Shown here piece after piece: positions 26,577-37,800 of a stretch of 64,000 nt of DNA. Origin of the DNA: Symbiodinium natans (Eukaryota > Sar > Dinophyceae > Suessiales > Symbiodiniaceae). The stretch spans positions 313,204 through 377,203 of the forward strand of contig CAJNDS010000680.1 in assembly GCA_905221605.1 (NCBI GenBank). Direction: 5' to 3'. How positions within the stretch are numbered: position 1 is the first letter of the stretch; every line of letters begins with the position of its first letter. Under the pieces are notes generated by a model, which was given only the letters and a program-made list of their open reading frames with translations, was not told the DNA's origin and did not search any database. The translations under genes and the position numbers were made by a program.

Positions 26577-26830
26577 AATACTCCTGAATATGATACTTTT
26601 TTTCTGAAGAATACTATTGAATATGATACTTTTTTTCCTGAAGAAAACTCCTGAATATGATACTTTTTTCTGAAGAAAACTCCTGAATATGATACTTTTT
26701 TCTGAAGAAAAAACTCCTGAATATGACACTTTTGTTTCTGAAGAAAACTCCTGAATCTGATACTTTCTGTTCTGAAAAATACTCCTGAATATGCTACTTG
26801 TTTTCTGAAAAACACTCCTGAATATGATAC
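26577..26830. repeat. 33-bp minisatellite, 8 copies
   Basis: Unit CTCCTGAATATGATAC followed by a T-run and TCTGAAGAAAA. Copies lie near 26,584, 26,617, 26,652, 26,685, 26,718, 26,754, 26,786 and 26,819 and diverge to the right. AT-rich islands like this are unusual among the GC-rich surroundings. Both-strand ORFs over it are repeat artefacts. Confidence 0.85.
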
Positions 26831-28446
26831 TGTACTTGTTTTCTAAACCCCAGACGGACTGCAACAGGGGCGCACCCATACACCCTAAACTCCCTGGATG
26901 GGCTAGGGTTTAGGGCTTAGGGCTTAGGGCTTAGGGCTTAGGGTTTAGGGTTTAGGGTTTAGGGTTTAGGGTTCATGCGTCCGCTCAAAGGGGATGCGTG
27001 TCGCTTTTCTCAGCCCCGCGCAGTGCTCTTTGGGGTGGTCGTTTTACGTTGTAGGGTTTAGGGCTTAGGGCTTAGGGTTTAGGGTTTAGGGCTTAGGGTT
27101 TAGGGTTTAGGGCTTAGGGTTTAGGGTTTAGGGTGTAGGGTTTAGAGTTTAGGGTTCAGGGTGTACCTCTGGTTCCAGTTCACCCATATTTTTTTTGCGG
27201 GGGGAACAAGTCCCCTGCCAGAATTTTTTCTTCCAGGTGAAGACCATCTCTGAAAAGCGGCAGTATATAGGAGCCTTAATGAACAACTAGATTAGGGTTT
27301 GGGGGGGGGGGGGGGGGAATTTATAATTATAGGGACCATTGTGGAATACTACGAGCATTTCTTTTCGACCGTTACATGTCGGAGGGTGGACCCCAAGACC
27401 TTCCGGGTTTGCGGCGAAGTCCGCCCTCTGGATGCGGGGGGGGAAGGAAGACCCAAACAACAAAAGAAGAAGAGAGCAAGAACAACACAACACAAAGCAT
27501 TTCTGCCATCCCTGAGCATATCCTCGCAGCGCGGGTCTTGCTACCGGCTCCCCTAAGCCCTTAGCTGACACTCTACAGTATGTACCTGCAGCTTTGTAGC
27601 TACTTCCCCGTAATAAGTAGGTAGACCCCATTTTTGCTGTACGTAGAGAGAGTCCCAGGTAGGGCTTGGGGGTACAACCCACACAAAATGGCTCCGGAAT
27701 GCAGGACAACTCTGTCCCAGCTACACAGTAACTGGGTTTAGAGTTTAGGGTTTAGGGTTCAGGGTTTAGGGTTTAGGGACCCAGTTCAAAAGATTGCCGT
27801 TATGGAAGCTGCCCCGCCCTCATCTCTCTCATCCGCAAACCCTCCAACGCAAACCCTCAACACCCTCAACCAAACCGTGACAAGCAACCCTAAAAGCCCT
27901 TAACCGGAAAAAAACCCTAAAGTCCTGAATCCCAAGACGCTCGAAAGATCACAACCCCAAAACCCCTCAAGAGCCTCTCTGAAGCTCTAACAACCGACAA
28001 AAACCCTGAAAGCCGAAGAAACAAACCAAAACCCTCAACCCCGCGTCATGTAGGGGCCTTAATAATAAGGTTTTGGGGGGTCTTTATCGTATATTTATAG
28101 GGACACTAGGGGATGATTCCGACCCCTATACCTACCTCTGGGCCTCTGGAGTAGAACCCCGGAAAAAATATGTACATATAAATAAATATACAAATAAATA
28201 AATAAATATATATATATATAAATAAATAAATATATATATATATATATATATAAATACATAAATACTTTTCGGGTAGAAGTAGCTATGATAGGAACCCAGA
28301 ACCAAGGAAAGTATTAAGGTAAAGTACTCCCAAACCCAGATTCCGCCCAACCCGAAAACCTAAACCCGAAACCCTAACACAAAACCCAAAACCCTAAACC
28401 CTAGCCCTAAACCCAAAACCCAAAACCCTAAAACCCCCAACAGAAA

Positions 28447-28528
28447 AATCAACCCCGCGTAGCGCCTTCGCGCCCCCGAAGCCAAGGCCGTCGGCAATCT
28501 CGGTCCGGAGGTTACCGACCTCAGGGGT
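28447..28528 (-). CDS. Candidate exon, unknown gene
   Basis: An island flanked by CCCTAAA-type repeats and TTTAGGG. The minus strand reads EVGNLRTEIADGLGFGGAKA then LRGVD, with no stop. Exon-like codon use. Confidence 0.35.
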
Positions 28529-29070
28529 TTAGAGTTTTGGGTTCAGGGTTTAGGGGTTAAATTTAGGGTTTAGGGTTTAGGGTTTAAGTTTAGGGTTTAG
28601 GGTTTAGGGTTTAGATTTTTGCGGTTTGGGGTTCAGGGGGTTGGGGGGTTCAGACGCCTAGAAGGCTTAGGTGTTTGGGGGTTTAGGGCATTTGCACCTA
28701 CTGTTCTGGAGCTAGGCATCCAGATACCAAACAGGGGTTTGGGCACCTATGACTCCACAGCAGTAGCGCAAATGATTCCTCTGGGTCAAGGTTTACTGCA
28801 ACTCACACCCTAAACCCTAAACCCTAAACCACTAACCATGAACCCAGTCCCAAGCACGGGAGCAAACAGCCAAGCAAACAAACGAAAGATCACCCTAAAC
28901 CCTAAACCCTCAACTCTCTTTAGGCCGTAAACCCTGAACCACCCCATGACGTTCCGTTCTGCGTTCCTTAGCGGCCGAGATCGGCTAGGCCGCAAACTGA
29001 TCTGCCCCCCCTTTACCCCAAAACAAACCCAAACCCTAAAACCCAAACCCTAAAACCCTAAACCCTAAAC

Positions 29071-29184
29071 CCTAAAACCCTAAAACCCTAAAACCCTAAA
29101 ACCCTAAAACCCTAAAACCCTAAAACCCTAAAACCCTAAAACCCTAAAACCCTAAAACCCTAAAACCCTAAAACCCTAAAACCC
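29071..29184. repeat. CCCTAAAA octamer array
   Basis: About 14 copies of the 8-bp variant CCCTAAAA rather than the usual heptamer. The same variant forms the array at 44,525-44,650. Confidence 0.9.
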
Positions 29185-29207
29185 TAAACCCTAAAACCCT
29201 AAACCCG

Positions 29208-29292
29208 AGGATGGGGCTGTTTTGCAGCTGTCGGGTGCCGGGAGCGACTGGAATCTGGCAGAACCTCGCCATAGCCATGAGAGTTACCCATG
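29208..29292 (-). CDS. Candidate exon, unknown gene
   Basis: An island between the octamer array and a TTTAGGG array. The minus strand reads MGNSHGYGEVLPDSSRSRHP then TAAKQPHP, open throughout. Could contain a start codon. Unrecognised. Confidence 0.3.
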
Positions 29293-30021
29293 GGTTTAGG
29301 GTTTAGGGTTTAGAGTTTAGGGTTTAGGGTTTAGGGTGTAGGGTTTAGGGTTTAGGGTCTATCGGGTTTGGGGCGAAGGGTCCAGGGTTGAGGGTTGGAT
29401 CCTAGGGTGTGGGGTTTAGGGCTACGGGTCCAGGGTTGAGGGTTTGAAGTTGCTAGTAGGGTCTAGGGTTTAGGGTCTAGGGCGAAGGGTCCAGGGTTGA
29501 GGGTTTCGTGCCTTTTCGGGTGGTTTACGGGTTCTGGGGTGCAGACACTGTTAAAAGAGTTTGTAGGCAAGGAAAGTTTCTGGCTGCACTGAGCCTGATT
29601 GGAATGGCCTAGGTCCTGATCCTGTAAGCCCTGTGCGCACAAAACCCTATCAATAGCAAGGGCTTGTGCCCGAAAACCCGAAACCCTAAACGCTAAACCC
29701 TAAACCTTAAACCCTAAACCCTAAACCCTAAACCCTAAACCCTAAACCCTAAACCCTAAACCCTAAACCCCATGCCCCAAACACCAGGCTCTGAGCCGAA
29801 GCCCCTAACCCTGAACCCTGGACCCCAAAACGCCCAAACCCGCGCCGCAAGGATTTCGGCTTGTTTCAGCAACTGGGAGACATTCGGGGCATTCAGCTCT
29901 TAGGTTTGCCCTCGCGCCCTGGATCTTGCCTATGACTGTGATGTTGATAACGAGAGTTTGATGATGGTTTTTTGGGAGCCCCAACCCTAAACCCTAAACC
30001 CTAAACCCCCGGCTCTCCCGA

Positions 30022-30103
30022 TACTTGACGACGTGCCCATGCCGGCGTTCGACCGATCCTGGCCTGCAACGATATCGAGGACCGGCATGTTGCATGATGG
30101 CCG
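30022..30103. CDS. Candidate exon, strand uncertain
   Basis: An island after a CCCTAAA array. The minus strand reads CNMPVLDIVAGQDRSNAGMG, the plus strand ILDDVPMPAFDRSWPATISR; both are open. Minus is favoured only because most neighbours are minus. Confidence 0.25.
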
Positions 30104-30537
30104 ACTTAGGACATGGGGGCTTCCGAAAAAAGGGGGTACCTTATTGGGACCTTATTGTAACAAGGGAATCCTGCTACTTGGGGGTCTATATTCGGGGTCC
30201 CTTATTTTCGTTAAACCCCACATCTGTTTTCTTGCTCCAAGTAGGATAGAAGGTTTAGGGGTGCGGGGAGACCGGGAGCCATAAACTGTTTATGGGTGTT
30301 TGGTCTTTGCCGTTCCATGGTACCGTCAGGGCCTGCACTGTCCATGCGAAGCAGCTCGTTCTCTGTAGAAACAGTTTGTCGACACATTGTGTATGGAGAG
30401 GGTGTACTTCTAGGTTGCCCTTTTTTGCTTAAAAGGGGTTTATAAGGGAACCTAAACCTAAGGGCACTACTGGGCATCCTATACTTGGGGGGAGGGGAGG
30501 GGGGGCAACGTGTAGAAGCTAATTAGCTGCGGTTGCG

Positions 30538-30600
30538 AGAGCATACACAACCTTAGGCATTGCAGCGTCAACCTCTCCTCCAAGCGGCCTCCTGGACTGA
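30538..30600 (-). CDS. Candidate exon, unknown gene
   Basis: The minus strand reads SRRPLGGEVDAAMPKVVYAL followed by ATAA; a TTTAGGG array starts immediately to the right. Confidence 0.3.
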
Positions 30601-31325
30601 TTTAGGGTTTAGGGGTTAAGGTTTAGGGTTGAGGGTTTAGGGTCTAGGGTTTAGGGTTTAGTAGGGTTTAGGGTTTAGGGTTTAGGGTTTAGGGTTTAGG
30701 GCAGCAATGTCAGATGCACATGTACAATGTCACACCAAGCGGCACAGGCGTGTTGTTTTCCTGTTGCCGGTATGCCATTTATAGGCATAAGGGAACACGC
30801 GCATCTACACCTGAGTCTGCAGGAAGTAAGCTGGAAGATGTTGCTTCTCCAAGCATGCTTTGCATAAGCCGCTATGTCTTGGAGAAAGCCCGATGGACCT
30901 CAAACCTACTTAAGCGTCGACCTGCGCCTGTCCTGGCTCCAGCCAAGTCTGCAAATAATACCTACTCTGGTGGTGGGTTTAGGGTTTGGGGTTTGGGGTT
31001 TGGGGTTTAGGGTTTAGGGTTTAGGGTCTAGGGTTTACTAGACCCTAGCATCCAAAACCCTACAACCCGCTAACAAAAAAACAAACACCGCAACATCCAG
31101 CTAGCCGGGATGGACCATGACACCCTATCATCCCTTCATAAAGGACCCCGTGGTTTTTTGGCCGATAATCGTCCATCACCCTAAACCGTAAACCCTAAGC
31201 CCTAGCCCTAAACCCTAAACCCTAAAGCCCTAAAGCCCTAAAGCCCTAAAGCCTAAACCCTAAACCCTAAACCCTAAACCCTAAACCCTAAACCCTAGCC
31301 CTAAACCCTAAACCCCGAATCTTGC

Positions 31326-31436
31326 AAAGGGATCTTCAAAGCTGCGGCACATCTGCCCGCATCCGGGCAGCCTGGTGAGCCTCCTGCTTCAGCTCAGCCA
31401 GGCGTTGGCGGAGGCACTCCTGGGTTCTGCAAGGAC
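31326..31436 (-). CDS. Candidate terminal exon with coiled-coil sequence
   Basis: An island between CCCTAAA and TTTAGGG arrays. The minus strand reads TQECLRQRLAELKQEAHQAA then RMRADVPQL and a TGA stop. The heptad pattern suggests a coiled coil. It could be the 3' exon of the gene containing 32,570-35,038, all in the same orientation. Confidence 0.45.
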
Positions 31437-32048
31437 GTTACTACAATGGGTTTAGGGTTTAGGGTTTAGGGTTTAGGGTTTAGGGTTTAGGGTTTAGGGT
31501 TTAGGGTACAAAGCCTTAATGATTAGAATAGGGCGTTGGGGGTTTAGGGTTTAGGGTTTAGGGTTTAGGGTTGAGGGTCTAGTATAGGGGCCTTAAGAAG
31601 AAAAGGGTCTTGGGGGGGGTTCTTAGAGTATACTTCTAATTCTATGGGGACCATAAAGGAATACTACTAGTAATTGCTCCGACCCCTATGTTAGGTTTCG
31701 GGCTTCCTGGCTTTGCGCTGAGTTTGGACTGAGTTCGGAGTTAGAGGTTTGGGGTTTGGGTTTTACACTTCCATTTTTGAACTGTGCATGTGCGTATGTG
31801 AATGTAGATATATATATATATGTATGATCAGTACACCCTCGCTATTCATTCGTACGGTGCGCCCACCAATTTTCAGGGACTTTCGATTCTGACACGCGTG
31901 GCAATGTGGCCTGATACTCGGATCTTCGGTGCGGGCCGGAGGGGTTTAGGGTTTAGGGTTTAGGGTTTGGGGTTTAGGGTTTAGGGTTTAGGGTGTAGGG
32001 GTCGACTTGCGAATTTTGGCTCCTTTGACCATGGTGACCATGACCGAA

Positions 32049-32150
32049 CTTAGTTGCTGAGTTCATAAGCCCCAGAAAGTGTACACTTTCAGTTCTATAG
32101 GGCATTCTAGTATCCCAAAAAGAGTAAAGTGTGCTCACTCAGCTACTAAG
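32049..32150. mobile_element. Introner-like element, family 1 copy C
   Basis: 102 bp, CTTAGTTGCTGAGTTCATAA...CACTCAGCTACTAAG. Flanks CGAA and GGAA agree at 3 of 4 positions. Not next to an exon I could identify. Confidence 0.75.
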
Positions 32151-32569
32151 GGAAAGAAGCCCACAATCATCCAGAGCTCTCTGAGATTTCTAGGAAAACG
32201 TTGTGTTGCAAGTGGCGGCTTGGACAAAAGCAGTTTTGCTGCGTGCAACTCCCTTCCTTTCCAACAACAGATTGCTTTCCACTATAGGGAAGAAGCCCCC
32301 CTTCCAACTAACTCCCATTGAGCGGGGGGGGGGGGGGGGGGGGGGGGGAGGGGAGCATACGTTGACATTACAAACATGGCGTTACATTACGTTGCATTAT
32401 ATATTGTCAATATACATGTTTACTCATACAATTCTTGCGTGTATCTGTACGTGTAGATAAACACATAAACACATAAACACACACACAGACACATATATAT
32501 ATATATATATACATATAGATATATGTATCTAAACATACGCGTATTGGAATAATCGTGATCATCCCTGAA

Positions 32570-32695
32570 AGGCGCTATAAACCCTTGTGCATCCGAAGCT
32601 CCTCTTCAGCCTGTGCAGCTTTTAGGTCGTCCGGGCTGCGGAATTGGTATCGGTTGCGCCTCCACCGTTCCAGCTTCTCCTCGATCCTGTGGTTA
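32570..32695 (-). CDS. Candidate exon, charged helix
   Basis: The minus strand reads RIEEKLERWRRNRYQFRSPD then DLKAAQAEEELRMHKG. Its upstream edge has CCACAG, an acceptor-like AG. The composition matches the neighbouring large exon. Function unknown. Confidence 0.5.
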
Positions 32696-32832
32696 AAAGA
32701 GAGGCTGGTCTTGGGGGGTTGGAGGGGGGGGGGGTTGGGTCGGGGGAGGGGGGATTTACAGATTGATTTTGAAAGTTCTGATGGTTTCTTATATCTAGAT
32801 TATCAATACAGTGGTCGTTTGCATGTGAAAGT

Positions 32833-32896
32833 AAGACATATACATATACATACACATATACATATACATATACATATGCATATGCATATGCATATG

Positions 32897-32970
<74 letters not shown>

Positions 32971-33240
32971 ACAACATTTACATATACATATACATATACT
33001 TTTCCATATACATATACATATACATATACATATATATATATATATACAACAACATTTACATTTACATATACATATACATATACATATGCATATACATATA
33101 CATATACATATACAAAGACATATACATATAAAAAAAGGAAACAAAAACATTTACATATACATATACAAAGACATATACATCTACATCTACTCTACATATA
33201 CATCTATATCTACATCTACAAATGCATATATATATATATG
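32833..33240. repeat. CATATA hexamer microsatellite
   Basis: ACATAT/GCATAT repeats, near-perfect to about 33,060, then degenerate with two ACAACATTTACAT interruptions. The His/Ile and Cys/Ile repeat ORFs here are artefacts. Confidence 0.9.
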
Positions 33241-33434
33241 GCGATAAAAAGTATTGATCTACTTGCTAATATACACATACATGTATGCATATGCAGAGGG
33301 CCGTTTGGGACTGAAAATTAGGGCGTGCCAACTAAGACTGGCTACATTTAGATGGCCCGCCCCAGGGGCGTAGGGACTCGAGCATTTCGAGCGAAGGGTT
33401 TAGGGCTTAGGGTCTAGAGTTTAGGGTTTGGGGT

Positions 33435-34277
33435 TTAGCAGAAAAGCAGCAACCACTTGCTGCGGCCGCGGCGCGGCTTCAACCTCTCCTCCAGCTTCTT
33501 CTCCTGCGCCGCCGTCCTCCCGCGCACCTCGCGCACGGGAAGGCCCTCCAGCTTGCGGCGGAGCTGCCGCAGCTGCTTGGCTCCCTTGCTCTCCTGGCTC
33601 TGCGGCTGCGCCTCCATGGCGCCCAACAGGACGAGGCAGGCCGCCAGGGTCTCTTGGGTGAGGCGCTGGGCAGCCGCCTCCACCTGCAGCAAGCTGAGCC
33701 CGAGCTTCCATGCTTCCTGCAAGTCCTCCACTACGTCGGAGGCCCGCGACTCCAGCAGCTCGGGCTCCTCGCCTCGGGCCAGGCGCTTGCGGCCGCTGCA
33801 ACCTGCCACTAAAACAGGCAGCAACTCGCCCAGGAACTCGGCGAGGCCCAGCAAACTCATCTTCTCCAGCTCGTTCCTGGTGCCCCGCGCCTGGACCGCA
33901 TCGACGAGGAGCTCTGCCTCCACGGCCTTTGCATCCTCCGCATCCACTTCACCCTTGCAGACCTCTTCACACGCTGCGGCAGAGCTCAGCCGCGGGAAGA
34001 CCCGGACCATGTGCATGCCATGATCCCGGTCGTCAATCGCCTTGAACTTTCCCTGGGCCCCATCCGAGGCATGGCGGTCCTCCTCAAGCCCGGCCTCACG
34101 AAGGCCCTCCATGCATGCCTTCCGAAGCTCGATCTTGTACTGCTTCAGGGAATGCTGTCCGCAGCCAAGGAAGGTGTACATCGCTGGCTGGGGCAGCTCA
34201 TGGGCAAAAGCCTGGCGCATCAGGTCTCGGGCAGAAGGCGCAGGAGTAGCCGTGCAGGTCATGCACGGATGGCGCAT
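33435..34277 (-). CDS. Large exon of an unknown gene (about 280 residues)
   Basis: The longest cellular open frame in the window outside the LINE, GC-rich with exon-like codon use. The N-terminal part has PAMYTFLGCGQHSLKQYKIE and KACMEGLREAGLEED. The middle is acidic and Ala/Leu-rich helical (DAEDAKAVEAELLVDAVQAR, LGLAEFLGELLPVLVAGC). The C-terminus is basic (KLEGLPVREVRGRTAAQEKK). It ends next to TTTAGGG-like repeats at 33,390-33,440, so the terminal WLLLFC probably belongs to the intron. Upstream of about 34,230 a different frame looks better (SCQGHIHKAKNFPTNLLKTI), hinting at a frameshift or a splice acceptor there. No domain recognised. Confidence 0.6.
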   Translation of the reverse strand: MRHPCMTCTATPAPSARDLMRQAFAHELPQPAMYTFLGCGQHSLKQYKIELRKACMEGLREAGLEEDRHASDGAQGKFKAIDDRDHGMHMVRVFPRLSSAAACEEVCKGEVDAEDAKAVEAELLVDAVQARGTRNELEKMSLLGLAEFLGELLPVLVAGCSGRKRLARGEEPELLESRASDVVEDLQEAWKLGLSLLQVEAAAQRLTQETLAACLVLLGAMEAQPQSQESKGAKQLRQLRRKLEGLPVREVRGRTAAQEKKLEERLKPRRGRSKWLLLFC

Positions 34278-34907
34278 CGGCCCGGGCGATGGTCTTGAGC
34301 AAGTTCGTTGGGAAGTTCTTCGCCTTGTGAATGTGGCCTTGACAGCTCATGCGCCCAACAAACTGCAGTGCTGAAGCGGCCTAAGACCAAACCGGAGCCT
34401 TTTGAGATTCTGAGACCATTGCTGGGGCCAGGCTTAGGATCCCTACCTGATTCAACCTCAGAGCACCGGATAAAGCCCCTGAACCCGAAACCCTAAGCGC
34501 CCCACAACCTAAACCCCCAAACGCCCAGAAGTCTAAACTCCAAACTCTACATCCGCCCTGAGCATGGATTTCAGGTGTGTGCCTTAGTTCAGGGATATGG
34601 TCCCTGAGCATGGCCCCTAAAAGGGCCTCCTTACTACCATACCCCCTTACATACCCAAAACAACCCAAGGGCCCATACACCAGAACCCTTTCAAGGAGGC
34701 TAGGGACAAGATTCTTCCGGGCCCCTACATTGGGCTCTCTGGGCCTCGAATTTGCAGTTGGAGTCGGACTGGGCTCCAATTCAGGGCTCAGGGCTTAAGG
34801 TTTAAGGTTTGCAAGCTTTATACTAGGGTTTAGGGTTTAGGGTTTAGGGCTTAGGGTTAAAAAGGTTTAGGGTTTAGGGTTTTAGGGTTTTAGGGTCGTG
34901 CCCCAAA

Positions 34908-35038
34908 AACCTCTTCTGCCAGCCGGGAGGCCCCTCAGGAGCTGAGCATCTGATATCCCAGCCATGGCCGGGTTCCCCCCCCGCTTTCACGTCCTCCAAC
35001 GCCCTGGAGAACGCTCCTCCCAGTAAGGGTTTAGTGTT
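34908..35038 (-). CDS. Candidate exon upstream of the 33.4-34.3 kb exon
   Basis: 44 open codons on the minus strand, including LLGGAFSRALEDVKAGGEPG and DIRCSAPEGPPGWQKRFLGH. Composition and orientation fit the same gene as the large exon. Flanked by TTTAGGG-type arrays on both sides. Exact splice ends not fixed. Confidence 0.5.
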
Positions 35039-35769
35039 TAGGGTTTTTAGGGTTTATAGGTGGTTTAATAGGCAGTATAGTGTTTATGGGGTTTATAGGG
35101 TTTATAAGGTTTATAGGACTTATAGGCTTTTTTGGTTTGGTGTTAGAAAGCCTCAAGCCCGAAGCCCTAAACCCTAAAGCCCCTCAGGCCCTCTAAACGC
35201 AACCGCTCGCACCTCTTGAGCCCGACAGCGGCTCAAGCTGTGGGGGGAGACACTTGGGGCTCATGGCGCTCACCCGCGGTTTATAAACTTCAGGGTGTCG
35301 CGCTTGAGATCTTTTCGGGGTTTAACGGTATATAATGACGCCAAACCCTAAACCCTAAACCTCAAAACCCTAAAACGCTAAAACCCAAAAACCTAAAAAC
35401 CCTGGAAGCCTAAACCCGAAATCCCAAATCCCCAAAACCCCAAACACCCCCAAACCGTAAATTGTTCCGGCAGCGCGCTGGGGGATTCGGGGAGGCGTGC
35501 CTTAGGTATGTCGGCGTTGTCGGATTCAGGGAAGGCACTCTACAAGGCGTACGCAAACTCGCATGTCCCAAGAAAAAAGCTAAACTCCCTAAACCCCCTA
35601 AGTCAACCCTCTTTCCTCCGAACTCCCTAAGAGAACCCTACCTAACTCCCTAAGCTCCGTAAGATGTCCGCTCTACTGGATTGCAGATCCACCCGAACAC
35701 CAACCCAAACTCCCCCACCTCTAGGCTCTGCTTCTGCAACCCCACATGGGATTCCTGGGTGATGGGTAA

Positions 35770-35880
35770 CTTAGTAGCCCAGCAACCATATTAATTATAT
35801 TAAGGGCACCCCTTTTTGGGGTTAGTTTTGCAAAAAGGGAAACCAGAGCCAAAAAAGGCAAAGGGTACCAAGGTAGTCTA
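35770..35880. mobile_element. Introner-like element, family 2 copy C, one end degraded
   Basis: Starts CTTAGTAGCCCAGCAACC and shares the internal 'AAGGGCACCCCTTTTTGGGG' stretch with copies A and B. The right end near 35,870-35,880 is rearranged, so no duplication can be assigned. Confidence 0.55.
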
Positions 35881-36297
35881 GGTCTTGGGTACGTCAGGTA
35901 GGGTTTAGGAGGTGGGGTTTAGGGGTTTACAATCTGGGGCTTTTGGAGTTTGGGGTTCAGAGCCTCGCGTCTGTTCAGCCTCAAACCCTAAACCCTAAAC
36001 CCTAAAACCTAAACCCTAAACCGTAAACCCTAGCAACCCTTGGCTCAACTCCGATTTTTGCCTTTCCAACTTGGCCCGAGTCTGTCAACACAAAACCTCT
36101 GTGAGGGAGTGGCTCATGCAAAGGCCCCCCCCTAAACCCTAAACCCCAAACCCTAAACCCTAAACCCCAAACCCTAAACCCTAAACCCCAAACCCTAAAC
36201 CCTGGCGGATGTCCAGAGCAAGAGCGCTTGACATGAAAGGTGGAGAGGGAGGAGGCTCGTGGCAAGGAATTGCTATTCAGGGTTCAGGGTTTAGGGT

Positions 36298-36715
36298 TTA
36301 GGGTTTAGGTGGACAAAAGGGTGAGGGCCTTGGGCGCAGGGCTTCGGGATTTATTATGTGTGCTGCTAGAGCAGCAGAAGAAGAGGGACCCGTCAAGTAT
36401 GACATAGCAATCCATTCGCGCGCATGCTCCGGGAACGCAGCCCCCCTACTGGTAGGGGCCTGAAGTGAAACTCGTACAGCAGCAAGCACCTTCCAAAACT
36501 GTGGTGACTGTGAGGCTGTGAAATTCAAAGCATGCTGAAGATGTGCAAATATATCTCCTTTGTAACTAAGGCAACTCACTTCCCAATGTTTCTGTAGGTG
36601 CTTGGTCACGCTCTTTGGCTGCTTTCTCCGAGGACCCGGCAAATGCAATTAGCCAGATCACACTGCGAACAGCAGCAGGGGCTGAGATCTCGCACGTCCA
36701 TGCCATGCCGAAAAA
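36298..36715 (-). CDS. Candidate coding block, two frames
   Basis: The minus strand carries MAWTCEISAPAAVRSVIWLI continuing to ERDQAPTETLGSELP and a stop, overlapped by a second open frame with WEVSCLSYKGDIFAHLQHAL and FWKVLAAVRVSLQAP. Either a frameshifted exon or chance open frames. The block lies between a TTTAGGG array (left) and a CCCTAAA array (right), the reverse of the usual island pattern, which lowers confidence. Confidence 0.3.
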
Positions 36716-37710
36716 TCCTACCCTAAACCCTAAACCCTAAACCCTAAACCCTAAACCCTAAACCCTAAACCCTAAACCCTAAACCCTACTTAAGGGGTCG
36801 GAAGTCTAAGAACCCTACCCGGTAAACCCTCAAACCCGAAACCCCAAAAAATGGGGATTCTCTGCTGGGATGGCCCGTAAAGTCCTGAACCCAAGGAAAA
36901 CTCAAAATATCCCAAGGGCCTACCTATTCTAGTCTGTCTCCATGCGGATGAGCACGAACTGCCCTAAACCCTAAGCCCTAAACCCTAAACCCTAAACACT
37001 AAACCCTAAACCCTAAACCGCAGGACTGCGTTCACACCAGGAGGTGCTCCCGGAGAGTCCCTGTCCCCTGCGCTTAGTCTCTTATCCTGTTGAGATTCTT
37101 GTGGCAGAAACCCAAAAACGAAGGTCCCCCTTATGATGTGTACAACTATATGTATATATATATATATGAGCTTCTACATCTTTTTATGTTCATCTACGTT
37201 TATTTGTTTGCCATAAATAAACATATGCTTACACAAATAAACCAGAAAACAAATGAAGGTACATATATGCAACACAAATATGCGTACAAGGGGACCCGTG
37301 GTTTTGGGAAACCCCGTGTCGGCCTAGATGCCAAATCTTTTCAAAAGCGGTGCGCGCGGCTGGCTGCGGAAAGGGCGGCGAAAGACCCAGGCCCACACTT
37401 CTCAAACGTAACTAAGGTTTAGGGTTTAGGGTTTAGGGTTTAGGGTTTAGGGTTTAGGGTTAAGGGTTTAGGGGTTTAGGGGTTAGGGTTTAAGGTTTAG
37501 GGTCTAGGGTTTAGGCCCCCGGGTACACTGAAACCATCTTAGACCTTTAAACCCCATGAAGCTCCTAAACTCCCCCCTAAAGCTCCTAAAGCCCTGAAAC
37601 CCCCGACCCAACAAATTGACCAGATCTCAAGCCCAGCCTGACCCTAGCCCAAACCCGAACCCAGCTTAGGGCAAATCAGAAGGCTGGCAGCAATATATAT
37701 ATATATATAT

Positions 37711-37800
37711 ATTATATTATATTATATTATATTATATTATATTATATTATATTATATTATATTATATTATATTATATTATATTATATTATATTATATTAT
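37711..37800. repeat. (ATTAT)18 perfect pentanucleotide microsatellite
   Basis: Ninety bases of perfect ATTAT repeats, flanked by (AT)n at 37,693-37,710. Its perfection suggests recent expansion. Confidence 0.95.

Larger units (their letters stand above)
22783..31325. other. Repeat-rich stretch upstream of ACS with unassigned exon-like islands
   Basis: No recognisable gene. The stretch contains telomere-type arrays, family 6 and 8 hairpin elements, a 33-bp tandem repeat (26,577-26,830), a TA/AAAT microsatellite (28,180-28,265) and short open islands listed separately. ACS's promoter or 5' leader should lie just right of 22,782, but no TATA-like or TTTT-box signal is evident. Confidence 0.5.

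Noticed and set aside
28810-29046. ORFs with GLGFRV / GFRVWGLGF repeats (here, 35.9-36.3 kb, 41.8 kb and elsewhere)
   Set aside because: GLGFRVWG-type peptides are simply TTTAGGG/GGGTTTGGG repeats translated; not exons.
30714-31010. 98-residue plus-strand ORF
   Set aside because: Composition is borderline and it runs into TTTAGGG translation; no splice sites or motif, so not annotated.
32555-33247. 230-residue plus-strand ORF full of His-Ile repeats, and Cys-Ile/Met-Tyr ORFs opposite
   Set aside because: Products of the CATATA microsatellite.
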